From assembly GCF_008180155.1 (NCBI RefSeq), contig NZ_VSZS01000052.1, positions 1 to 64,000 on the forward strand: DNA of 64,000 nucleotides, in the 5' to 3' direction. The notes under the pieces are model-generated. The model did not search any database, had not been told where the DNA came from, and saw nothing but the letters and a program-made list of their open reading frames with translations. A program made the translations under genes and the position numbers. Source of the DNA: Neoaquamicrobium microcysteis (lineage in GTDB: Bacteria; Pseudomonadota; Alphaproteobacteria; Rhizobiales; Rhizobiaceae). Positions 27,746 through 36,239 of this stretch are shown piece by piece (position 1 is the first letter of the stretch; every line of letters begins with the position of its first letter).

Positions 27746-28966
27746 ATGACAGACTGCATCGTTCTCGGGGCCGGCATGGTTGGTGTCGGTACCGCGCTCG
27801 CGCTCCAGCGGATGGGCGTCGACGTAACGCTCGTCGACCGGCGCGCACCCGGCGAGGAAACCAGCTACGGCAATGCCGGCGTCATTCAGGTCGAGGCGGT
27901 CGAGCCCTATGCGTTTCCGCGCGGCTTCGGCGACATCGTCTCCGCCGCCATCGGCCTCAACCCGAGCGTGCGCTGGCAGGCGGGTTCGCTGCATCGCTGG
28001 GCGTTGCCTCTGATGCGTTACTTCGTCAACTCTTCCGCCAGCAATCATCGCCGGATTTCTGCTGTCTACAGCCAGATGATCCGCCGCGCAGGCGACGATC
28101 ATGCGCCTTTGATCGACGCTGCAGGCGCGGGCAACCTGATCCGCAGCGACGGGTTCAGGCAGGTTCATCGCAGCGCCCGTACCTTTGATGGGGCTGCCCG
28201 TGACGCGGAGCGGTTGGGCCGCGAATACGGCGTCGGCTCCAAAGTGGAGACAGCGGCTGAACTGGCCACCAAAGAGGCAGGTTTGAAGACCACGCTTGCC
28301 GGTGCGGTGCTGTGGACGGAACCGTTGAGCTGTGCCGATCCCGGCGAACTGGTCGCGGCCTATGCCCGCCTTTTCGCACAGCGTGGGGGCACGCTGGCGG
28401 TCGCGGATGCGACGACCCTGCGTCCAGCCGGATCGGGCTGGCAGATCCTTGGACCCGATGGCGCCATCATGGCCGAGAACGCGGTCGTCGCTCTCGGCCC
28501 CTGGAGTGGCAACCTGCTGCGACAACTGGGCTACCGGGTTCCGATGTTCTTCAAGCGGGGTTATCACCAGCACTTCACGGGCGCCGGCCCGGCGTTGCCG
28601 CTGATGGATGCCGACCGTGGCGTCGTGATCTCGCCGATGAACCGCGGCGTGCGCGTTCTCACCGGCGCTGAAATCGCCTGGCTGGAGTCGCCGTCGACGC
28701 CCTATCAGATACGTGCGGCCACGCGCGCCGCCGATGAGCTTTTCGATCTTGGCGATCCTGTCGAGGACACCGCATGGTTCGGCAACCGGCCCTGTATGCC
28801 GGGGATGCTGCCGGTCGTCGGCCGCGCGCCGCGCCACAAAGGGCTTTGGCTCAATTTCGGCCATGGCCATCAGGGGTTCACCCTGGGGCCGACCACTGGC
28901 CGGATGCTGGCCGGTGAAATGGCGGGTAACGAAAAGCTGCCCGACGAGTTGGCGCTGGCGGCCTGA
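27746..28966 (+). CDS. FAD-dependent oxidoreductase, D-amino-acid dehydrogenase-like (DadA)
   Basis: This 406-residue DAO-family flavoprotein has the dinucleotide-binding GAGMVGVG (residues 8-15) and SYGNAGVI near residue 40, as in DadA. Its C-terminal WFGNRPCMPGMLPVVGRAPR and NFGHGHQGFTLGPTTGRMLA are typical of D-amino-acid dehydrogenases. The expected reaction is oxidative deamination of D-amino acids to keto acids and ammonia, feeding electrons to the respiratory chain. It is the last gene of the importer operon and stops four bases from the convergent IclR gene. Confidence 0.88.
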   Translation: MTDCIVLGAGMVGVGTALALQRMGVDVTLVDRRAPGEETSYGNAGVIQVEAVEPYAFPRGFGDIVSAAIGLNPSVRWQAGSLHRWALPLMRYFVNSSASNHRRISAVYSQMIRRAGDDHAPLIDAAGAGNLIRSDGFRQVHRSARTFDGAARDAERLGREYGVGSKVETAAELATKEAGLKTTLAGAVLWTEPLSCADPGELVAAYARLFAQRGGTLAVADATTLRPAGSGWQILGPDGAIMAENAVVALGPWSGNLLRQLGYRVPMFFKRGYHQHFTGAGPALPLMDADRGVVISPMNRGVRVLTGAEIAWLESPSTPYQIRAATRAADELFDLGDPVEDTAWFGNRPCMPGMLPVVGRAPRHKGLWLNFGHGHQGFTLGPTTGRMLAGEMAGNEKLPDELALAA

Positions 28967-28969
28967 CGC

Positions 28970-29770
28970 CTACGCGTCCCGGTCGCGGAAGAGATGGCTG
29001 TGAGCGCGGTCGCCCATGGGCCAGACAGCGGCGCGCAGGTAGCCCGACAGCTCTTCGGCCCCGCGCCGAAGAATATCGATCAGCTCGTCCTCGCGCGCGT
29101 CGAGGTCTGCCTGCGGCAGGATGATGCTCAAGGTCGCCACGCACTGGCCGTTGCGGTTCGATATCGGTGTTCCAGCGGTGCCCACATAGCGCTCGATCAG
29201 GCCGCGCGCGATAAAGTAGCCATCGCGCGCGGCTTGATCGATCTCGTCACAGAACTGGTCGAACGGCATAAGCTCTCCGGACCCGAGCCGAAAATCCTCT
29301 TCGGGGATGTTGCGGCGGATGAGGTCGTGCGGGACGTCGACGAGTTGCAGCCGTGCCGAGCCGGTGATGGGGAATGGATAGCGCGAGCCTTCGACCGTGC
29401 GCAGATAGTTGCGGCTGCGCCCAGTGGCGGTGATGAGCACGAGCTGCTGCCAGTTGTCCGCGACGTTGATTTCGGTGACGACGCCGGTCTCGACCGCCAC
29501 GCGCTGCACGACCTCCCGCGCTACCTGCTCGAAGCGCGCGCTACGCGAATAGGCCAGCCCCAGCAGGCCCGCGCGGTGCCCGAGGCTGATGCCGCCATCG
29601 TCGTCCAGCGTCAGCCAGCCGCGCACAACGAGCTGGTCGACAAGCGAGTAAATGGTCGAACGCGGGCAGTCCAGCGCTTTTGCGAGAGCGTTGCGGCTGA
29701 CGGGCCTCTGCTCGTTTTCCAGATGCTCCAGAATGTCGAGAATTCTGTCGGTGCCCTTGGCTCGCTGCAC
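28970..29770 (-). CDS. IclR family transcriptional regulator
   Basis: This 266-residue regulator has a winged helix-turn-helix (residues 5-65, with VSRNALAKALDCPRSTIYSL) and an IclR effector domain with RYVGTAGTPISNRNGQCVAT. A GTG start at 29770 follows GGGGAGA. It lies between the convergent importer operon and the CobW/deacylase genes in its own direction, and most likely controls the D-amino-acid module. Confidence 0.88.
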   Translation of the reverse strand: MQRAKGTDRILDILEHLENEQRPVSRNALAKALDCPRSTIYSLVDQLVVRGWLTLDDDGGISLGHRAGLLGLAYSRSARFEQVAREVVQRVAVETGVVTEINVADNWQQLVLITATGRSRNYLRTVEGSRYPFPITGSARLQLVDVPHDLIRRNIPEEDFRLGSGELMPFDQFCDEIDQAARDGYFIARGLIERYVGTAGTPISNRNGQCVATLSIILPQADLDAREDELIDILRRGAEELSGYLRAAVWPMGDRAHSHLFRDRDA

Positions 29771-29796
29771 AAGTGTTCTCCCCGTTTTCCAGAGAC

Positions 29797-30768
29797 CTAA
29801 GCCGATGGATGCGATCGCGCAAGCGACGCCGTGGCCGTGTGGCCCGCCTCTGCCGCCGCATCGAGCCTTTCGGCGAGTTTAGTCGTGTCCAGACGCGCCG
29901 CTTCGCCGATCAACACCAGCCGGCAGCCGGGCTCATGTCGTCCAGCCATCGGCTCCAGCGTCACCCTTTGGCCGACGAGTTGCAGCAAATGCGCGCGGTC
30001 CGGCCGTTCCGCCAGATGCAGGATACCTTTCGCCCGCACCACGGACGCGGCGAACTCCGCAATCACACCCTGGAGCGCGGAAAGGACAATCGCGCCGTCG
30101 CTTCGCCATTCGAGCTTGGTGAAGCGGTCCTGCCTGTGCGGCGCAACGGTTTCGGTAGCCGTGAAGCGGCCGGGCGGCGCGGGCGCATCGAGCAGAAGAT
30201 CGATGGGAAGGCGCTCGCTGTCTGCATCGATGACGGGCGGCTTGCCATTCGGCGAAAGGGCGGAGGTGAGCTGCGCCACGGCGGCGGCCTCCAGCCCGGA
30301 TGTCTTGGACAAGACGACGAAGCTCGCGCCGGCAAGCTGGGCGCGCCAGAGCGTGTCGGCGCGCCGCTCCGAGGTTTGGGTGACGTCCTCGGCATCGACG
30401 ACGCACACAACGGCATCGAGCCGCGCGGTCTTCCACAGCACAGGATCGGCGAGGGCGTGCGCTATACCGGAAGGATCGGCTATGCCGCTCGCCTCGATGA
30501 CGATGTGGTCGGGCGGCGGGGTCCGCGCCAGCAGCAGTTTCAGGGTGCGCAGCAGGTCGCCCTGAAGCGTGCAGCACACGCAGCCATTGGCAAGGCCGAT
30601 CACACTGTCGGTGGAGGTGCGGATCAGCTCCTCATCGATATTGATCGCGCCGAAGTCGTTGACGATGGCGGCGATGTGGCGCCCGTCCGCGTCGGCAAGC
30701 AAGGCGTTGATGAGCGTGGTCTTGCCAGCGCCGAGATACCCCGTGACGACAACGACCGGTGTGCTCAT
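29797..30768 (-). CDS. CobW/COG0523 family GTP-binding protein (putative metallochaperone)
   Basis: This 323-residue G3E GTPase has the Walker A GYLGAGKTT (residues 10-18), the metal-binding CVCC motif (Cys63, Cys65, Cys66), and the CobW C-terminal domain with VVRAKGILHLAERPD. COG0523 proteins deliver zinc, cobalt or other metals to client enzymes. Its start overlaps the stop of the upstream deacylase gene by four bases (ATGA), so a role in metallating that hydrolase, or the M81 peptidase, is a reasonable inference. It is not beside cobalamin genes. Confidence 0.88.
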   Translation of the reverse strand: MSTPVVVVTGYLGAGKTTLINALLADADGRHIAAIVNDFGAINIDEELIRTSTDSVIGLANGCVCCTLQGDLLRTLKLLLARTPPPDHIVIEASGIADPSGIAHALADPVLWKTARLDAVVCVVDAEDVTQTSERRADTLWRAQLAGASFVVLSKTSGLEAAAVAQLTSALSPNGKPPVIDADSERLPIDLLLDAPAPPGRFTATETVAPHRQDRFTKLEWRSDGAIVLSALQGVIAEFAASVVRAKGILHLAERPDRAHLLQLVGQRVTLEPMAGRHEPGCRLVLIGEAARLDTTKLAERLDAAAEAGHTATASLARSHPSA

Positions 30769-32264
30769 CGCGGCGTGCTCCGGATGGGACGGCCGGGACG
30801 CGCGTCACGCACGAGTTGGCCGTTGGCTACCACAGCCTCACCGTTGACCAGCACATGGACCATGCCGTCAGCGGCGAGGTGCATGTCCTCGAACGTTGAC
30901 CTGTCCTGCACGGTTTCAAGGTCGAAAACCACGATGTCGGCGTCGCATCCGGGCTGAAGCCGGCCCTTGCGGCGGAACACGTCGCTGCAGCGCTCGACGA
31001 TCTGCGCGGGGATGAGCGCGCATTTGGCGATGGCTTCAACCAGTGGCACCGCCTCGCGTTCGCGCACCCATTGGGCGAGGAAGCGGGTGTAGGTGCCGGC
31101 CGAGCGCGGATGGGACGTCTTGTCGGCCGGGAGCGGCCATTCCTCGCCGGTGTACAGCGTGCCGTCGGGGTTGCTCCACGGCACCGCGTCGGACGCGATT
31201 GCGCCGCCCGGATACATCACCGAGACGTCGAGCAGCCGCTGGTCGTGGGGGTTGTCGGTGTCGAGATAGTGCCATAGCACCAGTGCTTCCGGCGTTTGCG
31301 CGCGGGCGGCGACGAGCTCGTCCCGGTCCCCGAACCGCTTACCGGTCGAAACCACCTGGATCGCGCCGTAGCCCGTTCCGGTTCGTTCGGCAAAATCGGA
31401 GTCAATGAAGAAGCGGGCGCTCATCACGGTCGATCCCGTGCCGTAGGGATAGGCCTCGGTGGTGATTAGAAGACCCTGTGCCTGTGCTTTGGCGATCAGC
31501 CTCGCGGCGTCCTCGACGTCCCGCAGGCTGGTGCTGTTGAGGTGGCAGATGTGCATGTGCGCGCCGGTCGCGCCGGCCAGGCCGATCAGTTGCACATAGG
31601 CCTCGACCGAGCTTCTGGGATCGATGTTGGACATATAGGGAATGTGGGTATAGGTCGGCCGGTCGAATTCTGCAGCCAGTTCGCAGATTCGCGTCATTTC
31701 CTTGACGCCAGCGCCGGCGGCATAGCCGTGAGGTATGCCGATGCCGAGTGCGCCCTCTTCGAGAGCCTGACGCGTCAGCCGGACAATCTCATCGGTCTGC
31801 GGCGCAGTCGCGGCGTCCACCGACCAGCGCATGTCGTCGGAGCCGGCACCCATCATCTCGATGGGCGCAAGACCGCCATCGAGCTCCATGCCGATCATCA
31901 CCGCCTTGCGCGCGAAGATCCATGCAGCGGCGGTCCCGTAGTTGAGCACCCGGCCCCCGGCCTGCTGCTGTTGATACCAGCGCGCGACGGGAAGCGAACC
32001 TACTTCCAGCTCCAGCGCGGTGGTGACGCCGTCGAAGACCTGCATCCGGTCGGCGGGAATGGATTGCCCGTGGGCATGGAGGTCGATGAAGCCCGGTGAG
32101 ACAACGAGCCCGGTCGCGTCGATCTCGTTCTTTCCGGCACCAAGCGATGGACCGACAGCAACGATCTGGTCGCCGGATACGGCTACATCGGCAATTGCAT
32201 CATGACCGGTTTCCGGATCGACGACCCTGCCGTTGCGAATGACGAGATCGAAGCTTTTGGCCAT
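30765..32264 (-). CDS. N-acyl-D-amino-acid deacylase / D-aminoacylase family amidohydrolase
   Basis: This 499-residue amidohydrolase-superfamily enzyme has the metal-binding DLHAHGQ motif (His63, His65), THIPYMSN, ICHLNST and an active-site Asp in ASDAVPWS. The C-terminal beta sandwich has GRLQPGCDADIVVFDLETV. Family members hydrolyse N-acyl-D-amino acids or related amides. The start at 32264 has AAGGGAC eight bases upstream; a longer frame exists but lacks family similarity. It couples translationally to the CobW-family gene. Confidence 0.88.
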   Translation of the reverse strand: MAKSFDLVIRNGRVVDPETGHDAIADVAVSGDQIVAVGPSLGAGKNEIDATGLVVSPGFIDLHAHGQSIPADRMQVFDGVTTALELEVGSLPVARWYQQQQAGGRVLNYGTAAAWIFARKAVMIGMELDGGLAPIEMMGAGSDDMRWSVDAATAPQTDEIVRLTRQALEEGALGIGIPHGYAAGAGVKEMTRICELAAEFDRPTYTHIPYMSNIDPRSSVEAYVQLIGLAGATGAHMHICHLNSTSLRDVEDAARLIAKAQAQGLLITTEAYPYGTGSTVMSARFFIDSDFAERTGTGYGAIQVVSTGKRFGDRDELVAARAQTPEALVLWHYLDTDNPHDQRLLDVSVMYPGGAIASDAVPWSNPDGTLYTGEEWPLPADKTSHPRSAGTYTRFLAQWVREREAVPLVEAIAKCALIPAQIVERCSDVFRRKGRLQPGCDADIVVFDLETVQDRSTFEDMHLAADGMVHVLVNGEAVVANGQLVRDARPGRPIRSTPR

Positions 32265-32770
32265 ATTAATGTCCCTTATTAAAGGCATTGCTCGTTGTGG
32301 TGTCACTGCGGGCACCATGACAGAATGGCGCGTCTTCTGTCCATCTGCTTTTCGGGTTTGGCCCTTACCCCTAGGTAGTGTTCCGCGCGATCTGATCGGC
32401 CATCTAGGAGCCGCAAAGTCTATCGGCTCAGGGCCTCGCAGCCCGAACCCCGAGCCTGCCACACCTGTGTGAGGACCGGAGAACTCCTGTTTGAGTTCGG
32501 GGCCCGCACATACCGCGACCTGCCATATTCGACGCGCCTCAGGACGCCCGGTTGCTGCCAAAGGAGAAAATGCTGGCTGGCGATATCCAATCCAAGTGCC
32601 GCGCGGCAAGGAGGGGAGATAGGATACAGAATTGAAGCTCCCGTGGATGGCCGCTTTTCGAGATACTGGGCACCTCACCCATTGTCGGGTGGAAGGTCAG
32701 CGGTGCCGCCGTCGCCTGTTGCAGCCATGCGGATCGAACTGCACTTCGGATTGCGGTTGATCGCGCTAAG
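32265..32770. other. Intergenic region, nothing recognised
   Basis: About 506 bases between the deacylase start and the end of soxR. It must hold the promoter of the minus-strand deacylase-CobW-IclR genes. I saw no gene, RNA or strong repeat. Confidence 0.4.
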
Positions 32771-33235
32771 TCACTCCCTGCGCAGACCACCCATCGTTTG
32801 CTTCCCCAGCCAATATCGCGGCCCCGGCCCCAATCGTCCCGCTCGGTCATCCGGATTTGACAGGGCGCATTGATCCAAGGATAAACAGCCGCAACTGATG
32901 CAGTCAGCGAGACCGGCCTTTAGCCTTTCAAGCTCGGCGATCCGCTCATCGATCCGGCTCACCCAAGACACCGAAAGCTTGGACCAGTCCTCCCCTTTCG
33001 GTACGCGCCCAGTTGACAATCTGGCAAGCTCGCGTCCGATCTCCTTAAGGGTGAGGCCCACTCGCTGGGCGAAAACGATGAAGGCGACGCGGCGCAGCGT
33101 GGAGCGGGGAAAGCGACGTTGACCGCTCGAGCTCCGTTCAGCAGCAATCAGGCCAAGACCCTCATAATAGCGCAAAGCGGACGCCTCTACGCCGCTGCGC
33201 CTTACCATCTGCTGCATCGTGAGTGTCGGTTCCAT
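32771..33235 (-). CDS. soxR: Redox-sensitive transcriptional activator SoxR
   Basis: This 154-residue MerR-family protein has the DNA-binding domain with VEASALRYYEGLGLIAAERS. It also has the SoxR iron-sulfur signature CISCGCLSLDQC (Cys-x2-Cys-x-Cys-x5-Cys), followed by ALSNPDDRAGRLGPGPRYWL. The [2Fe-2S] cluster senses redox-cycling compounds and superoxide. The ATG at 33235 is chosen over a TTG two codons upstream. It is divergent from a RidA-family gene, with a SoxR box between. Confidence 0.93.
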   Translation of the reverse strand: MEPTLTMQQMVRRSGVEASALRYYEGLGLIAAERSSSGQRRFPRSTLRRVAFIVFAQRVGLTLKEIGRELARLSTGRVPKGEDWSKLSVSWVSRIDERIAELERLKAGLADCISCGCLSLDQCALSNPDDRAGRLGPGPRYWLGKQTMGGLRRE

Positions 33236-33264
33236 GCCCAAACAATACCTGCGGCAGGAATTGA

Positions 33265-33282
33265 CCTCAAGTTAACTTCAAC
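33265..33282 (+). promoter_or_regulatory. SoxR box
   Basis: The sequence CCTCAAGTTAACTTCAAC matches the 18-base SoxR operator (CCTCAAGTTAACTTGAGG) at 15 of 18 positions. A -35-like TTGACC (33261-33266) overlaps its left end and an AT-rich candidate -10 lies near 33285, oriented toward the RidA-family gene. This fits the over-long spacer promoters that SoxR activates. Confidence 0.85.
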
Positions 33283-33320
33283 TTTTACAACCGCGTTCTT
33301 TCAACAAAAGGAATTGGACG

Positions 33321-33713
33321 ATGCAGCTTCGCAAACTCAACCCGTGGACCTATCCCGAAGGCATGGATCAAGGGCTCATGATATCCGACTTCAATCGGCT
33401 GGTATTCGTATCGGGGCAATGCGCGGTTGGCGAGGACGGCGGCTCTCTTCACGCCGGCGACATGGCAGCCCAAGTTCATGCGGCCCTCAACAATGTGGAG
33501 ATCGTCTTAGGTGAAGCGGGCCTGTCCCTGAGCAACATCGTACGCATGAATACCTATGTCACGGACATGGAGGCGTTTCTCGAGCATGCCGCCCAACCCA
33601 TGTCGGAGCGATTGGCGCGACATGGGGTGCGGCCGCCGGGCGTTTTGGTGGGTATCGTGGAACTTGGCCGGAAGGACCTGCTCGTAGAAATCGAGATTTT
33701 CGCCGCAGCCTAG
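33321..33713 (+). CDS. RidA family (YjgF/YER057c/UK114) protein
   Basis: This 130-residue protein is a RidA-superfamily trimer subunit, with LVFVSGQCAVGEDG, QVHAALNNVEIVLGEAGLSL and NIVRMNTYVTDMEAF. The C-terminal part reads RPPGVLVGIVELGRKDLLVE, where the Arg that RidA uses for imine binding appears as a Gly-rich variant, so it may be a non-canonical subfamily. RidA proteins hydrolyse reactive enamines/imines. AAAGGAATT precedes the start. The SoxR box upstream indicates redox-stress control. Confidence 0.85.
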   Translation: MQLRKLNPWTYPEGMDQGLMISDFNRLVFVSGQCAVGEDGGSLHAGDMAAQVHAALNNVEIVLGEAGLSLSNIVRMNTYVTDMEAFLEHAAQPMSERLARHGVRPPGVLVGIVELGRKDLLVEIEIFAAA

Positions 33714-34059
33714 GTCGTCATGGCAACGACCGTTCTTGCGTCGCTGGACCGGTTGTGAGCCGCGCTTCGCTCTGGACTGTTTTGGCGGCTTCGTTGGCCA
33801 ATGATAATATGAGTGGGTGCGGTTCCGCAGCGATTCACGAGGTTCGAGACATTTCTGACTGCTCGAACCTGCTTCAACCTCGCCCAGAACCAAGGCCACT
33901 CAATCCCCCTATATTGATGGAATATCGTGGACACCTGGACGCAGATTGAGACTGATTGGCTGGTAGTTGGGCGTTCTGCCAAAGTCCCTTGGGATTTCGC
34001 TCCGGGGAGGCGATCACTTTACCGCATTGCACAAAACGTGGAGTGGGGCATGATGTGGC
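33714..34059. other. Intergenic region upstream of nasT, nothing recognised
   Basis: About 346 bases that should contain the nasTS promoter. I saw no clear -24/-12 or other consensus and no gene. Confidence 0.4.
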
Positions 34060-34662
34060 ATGCGCGGTGCTCCATTAAAAATACTGGTCATTGATGAGAA
34101 CCGGCCTCGCGCCACAATTATAGACGCTGGTCTCCGAGAAGCCGGCCACGAGGCCGTGACAATCATCCATGATGTGACCGGCATCGCTGCAAGGATCGAG
34201 GAATTGCAGCCGGACGTTATCGTCATCGACCTGGAAAACCCGAACCGCGATATGCTTGAGAATATGTTCCAACTATCCCGCGCAGTGAAACGGCCGATCG
34301 CCATGTTCGTCGACCGCTCCGACATGGCGTCGATCGAGGCGGCCATCGATGCCGGAGTGTCGGCCTATGTGGTCGACGGTTTGAAAAAGGAGCGTGTCAA
34401 GCCGATCCTCGATATGGCGATCATCCGCTTCAATGCCTTCTCGCGGATGGCGCGCGAGCTGGAGGAAGCGCGTAGCGAACTGGAAAGCCGAAAGGTCGTC
34501 GAGCGCGCCAAGGGCATTCTCATGAAGTCGCGGGGACTTTCCGAGGCCGACGCGTATGGGCTTTTGCGCAAGACAGCGATGAACGAAAACCGAAAGATCA
34601 GTGAGATCGCCCAGAGCCTCGTTACGGCGGCCGGTTTGCTGGGTCCTGGAGGCGACGCATGA
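34060..34662 (+). CDS. nasT: Nitrate-responsive antiterminator NasT (ANTAR)
   Basis: This 200-residue protein has a receiver-like domain (LKILVIDENRPRATIIDAGL, phosphoacceptor-position Asp in VIVIDLENPN) and a C-terminal ANTAR domain (about residues 140-190, ESRKVVERAKGILMKSRGLS). ANTAR binds paired hexaloop RNA hairpins and prevents terminator formation. NasS sequesters NasT until nitrate is present. The gene overlaps nasS by four bases. The likely target leader is at 36073-36192. Confidence 0.92.
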   Translation: MRGAPLKILVIDENRPRATIIDAGLREAGHEAVTIIHDVTGIAARIEELQPDVIVIDLENPNRDMLENMFQLSRAVKRPIAMFVDRSDMASIEAAIDAGVSAYVVDGLKKERVKPILDMAIIRFNAFSRMARELEEARSELESRKVVERAKGILMKSRGLSEADAYGLLRKTAMNENRKISEIAQSLVTAAGLLGPGGDA

Positions 34663-35885
34663 GCGGCAAACACCAGATCGCCGCCGGGTTTCTGCCCTTG
34701 CTCGATAGCGCGTTGCTGGCCGCCGCCCACGAACAGGGCTTTGCAGAGGCCGAAGGCATTGAGCTCCGGCTGGTCCGGGAAAACTCGTGGGCCAGCATCC
34801 GGGACCGGCTCGCAGTCGGTCATTTCGATGCCGCTCACATGCTGGCGCCGATGCCGATTGCCTGCAATCTGGGCCTGACGCCCCTGGCGACGGAAATGAT
34901 CGCACCGATGGCGCTTGGTCTCGGGGGCAATGCCGTGACCGTGTCGGTCGCTCTTTGGAGCGCCATGCGGGACAACGGCGCGCTTGATGACCTGGACCCC
35001 CTGCGAAACGGTAAGGCGCTGGGGTCAGTGATCTCGGCACGGAAGAGAGGCGGTGGCCGGCTCTTGCGTTTTGGTGTGGTGCACCCGCACTCGGGCCATA
35101 ACTACGAACTGCGATATTGGCTGGCGGCCTGTGGGGTCGACCCGGAGCGGGAGATCGAAATAGTCATCCTGCCGCCACCCTTGATGCCCGACGCCTTGAT
35201 TGCAGGCCGCATCGATGGATATTGCGTCGGCGAGCCATGGAACACTGCGGCGGTGTCAAAGGGCGCCGGACGCATCGTCACCGTGAAAGCTGCGATCTGG
35301 CGGTCGAGCCCGGAGAAGGTGCTTGGGGTCGCCAAGGCCTGGGCTGACCGAAATCCAGAAGCTTTGACCGCGCTGCTTCGGGCGCTCTATCGCGCTGCGG
35401 AATGGTGCGGATCGTCTGAAAACCTCGGCGATCTGGCCCGTATCCTCGCCAGCACCCATTATATCGACTGCCCGCAGGAGTGGTTGATGCCAGCGCTCAT
35501 TGGCGCAGTCGAGGTGGGACCAAGTCAAGTCGTCGCGGTGCCCGACTTTTTTGTTCCGCACGCCAAGGCGGCGACCTTCCCGTGGACAAGTCATGCGCTC
35601 TGGTTCTACAGCCAGATGGTGCGGTGGGAACAGGTCGATGCCAACATCGCCAACGAAGGGATTGCGCGGAACACCTACCGACCTGATCTCTATCGCGCCG
35701 CATTGCGTGATGTCGATGTGGCGTTGCCTGGCGCCAACGCCAAGGTAGAGGGCGCGCTGAACGAGCCGACGCCGGTTGGTTCTTCAGGCCCCAGCCTCAC
35801 GCTCGGTCCCGACGGATTCTTCGACGGGGCGGTCTTCGATCCTGACCAGGTTAGCGCATATCTGAGCGGTCAACGAAAACGCTAG
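34659..35885 (+). CDS. nasS: Nitrate sensor NasS (NrtA/CmpA-like, cytoplasmic)
   Basis: This 408-residue protein resembles nitrate/bicarbonate ABC binding proteins of the NrtA/CmpA family, with IAAGFLPLLDSALLAAA, HSGHNYELRYWLAACGV, YCVGEPWNTAAV and the family FVPHAKAATFPWTSHALWF. It has no signal peptide, as expected for cytoplasmic NasS, which binds nitrate and releases NasT. Its ATG overlaps nasT (ATGA). Confidence 0.92.
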   Translation: MSGKHQIAAGFLPLLDSALLAAAHEQGFAEAEGIELRLVRENSWASIRDRLAVGHFDAAHMLAPMPIACNLGLTPLATEMIAPMALGLGGNAVTVSVALWSAMRDNGALDDLDPLRNGKALGSVISARKRGGGRLLRFGVVHPHSGHNYELRYWLAACGVDPEREIEIVILPPPLMPDALIAGRIDGYCVGEPWNTAAVSKGAGRIVTVKAAIWRSSPEKVLGVAKAWADRNPEALTALLRALYRAAEWCGSSENLGDLARILASTHYIDCPQEWLMPALIGAVEVGPSQVVAVPDFFVPHAKAATFPWTSHALWFYSQMVRWEQVDANIANEGIARNTYRPDLYRAALRDVDVALPGANAKVEGALNEPTPVGSSGPSLTLGPDGFFDGAVFDPDQVSAYLSGQRKR

Positions 35886-36046
35886 CTCCCATCGCCGGGA
35901 GAACTGTGGGTGAGGTGTTTGCGATGCACAATATTTGCTCACGTAACGCCAAAGATTGCCGGATTATTCGACAGTCCCTGAGCCCGGCGACGAGTTGGCC
36001 AGCCGGTAGTCGTTGCAACTCAACGGAAAATCCCTCGACCTCTGAC

Positions 36047-36062
36047 TGGCACGCTTCCTGCT
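36047..36062 (+). promoter_or_regulatory. Sigma54 (-24/-12) promoter of the nas operon
   Basis: The sequence TGGCACGCTTCCTGCT has GG (36048-36049) and GC (36060-36061) exactly 10 bases apart, matching the TGGCACG-N4-TTGC consensus. Transcription would start near 36073, three bases before the first leader hairpin. This fits nitrogen-controlled (NtrC/RpoN) expression. Confidence 0.8.
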
Positions 36063-36072
36063 TCCCTGTCCG

Positions 36073-36118
36073 TGAGGCCCATCGTCGGGCCACATGATTA
36101 GCGTCCAAAGAAGGGCGC
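36073..36118 (+). promoter_or_regulatory. ANTAR-target (NasT) leader RNA: two hexaloop hairpins
   Basis: The first hairpin has stem GGCCC (36076-36080) and GGGCC (36087-36091) around loop ATCGTC. The second has stem GCGTCC (36101-36106) and GGGCGC (36113-36118) with one G-U pair around loop AAAGAA. Both six-base loops have A at position 1 and G at position 4, the defining feature of ANTAR RNA targets. They lie at the very start of the predicted transcript and just before a terminator, so NasT binding would allow read-through into the nitrate genes. Confidence 0.85.
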
Positions 36119-36125
36119 ACTAGGC

Positions 36126-36192
36126 AAAGCCGCCGATCAGATTCAGCCCGCCCGAGATATCGGGCGTCGCGAGTCTGGCCGGCGGCTTTTTT
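36126..36192 (+). terminator. Intrinsic terminator in the nas leader
   Basis: An outer stem pairs AAAGCCGCCG (36126-36135) with CGGCGGCTTT (36180-36189). It encloses an inner hairpin CGCCCGAGATATCGGGCG and is followed by six T residues (36187-36192). It ends 48 bases before the transporter start, so unless antitermination occurs the nas transcript should stop here. Confidence 0.88.
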
Positions 36193-36239
36193 GTTTTCAG
36201 CCACAGCGGTGTCCCTGAAGCCGCAGATGGAGCAGCAGC

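Larger units (their letters stand above)
35886..36239 (+). other. nas operon control region
   Basis: This 354-base region separates nasS from the nitrate transporter gene. Its left part holds no recognisable gene. Its right part contains a sigma54 promoter, two hexaloop hairpins and an intrinsic terminator, described separately. I saw no convincing NtrC palindrome upstream. Confidence 0.75.

Noticed and set aside
26463-27848. Minus-strand frame of 461 codons opposite the fused ABC ATPase
   Set aside because: The plus strand has two complete ATPase domains. The antisense frame shows no recognisable domain.
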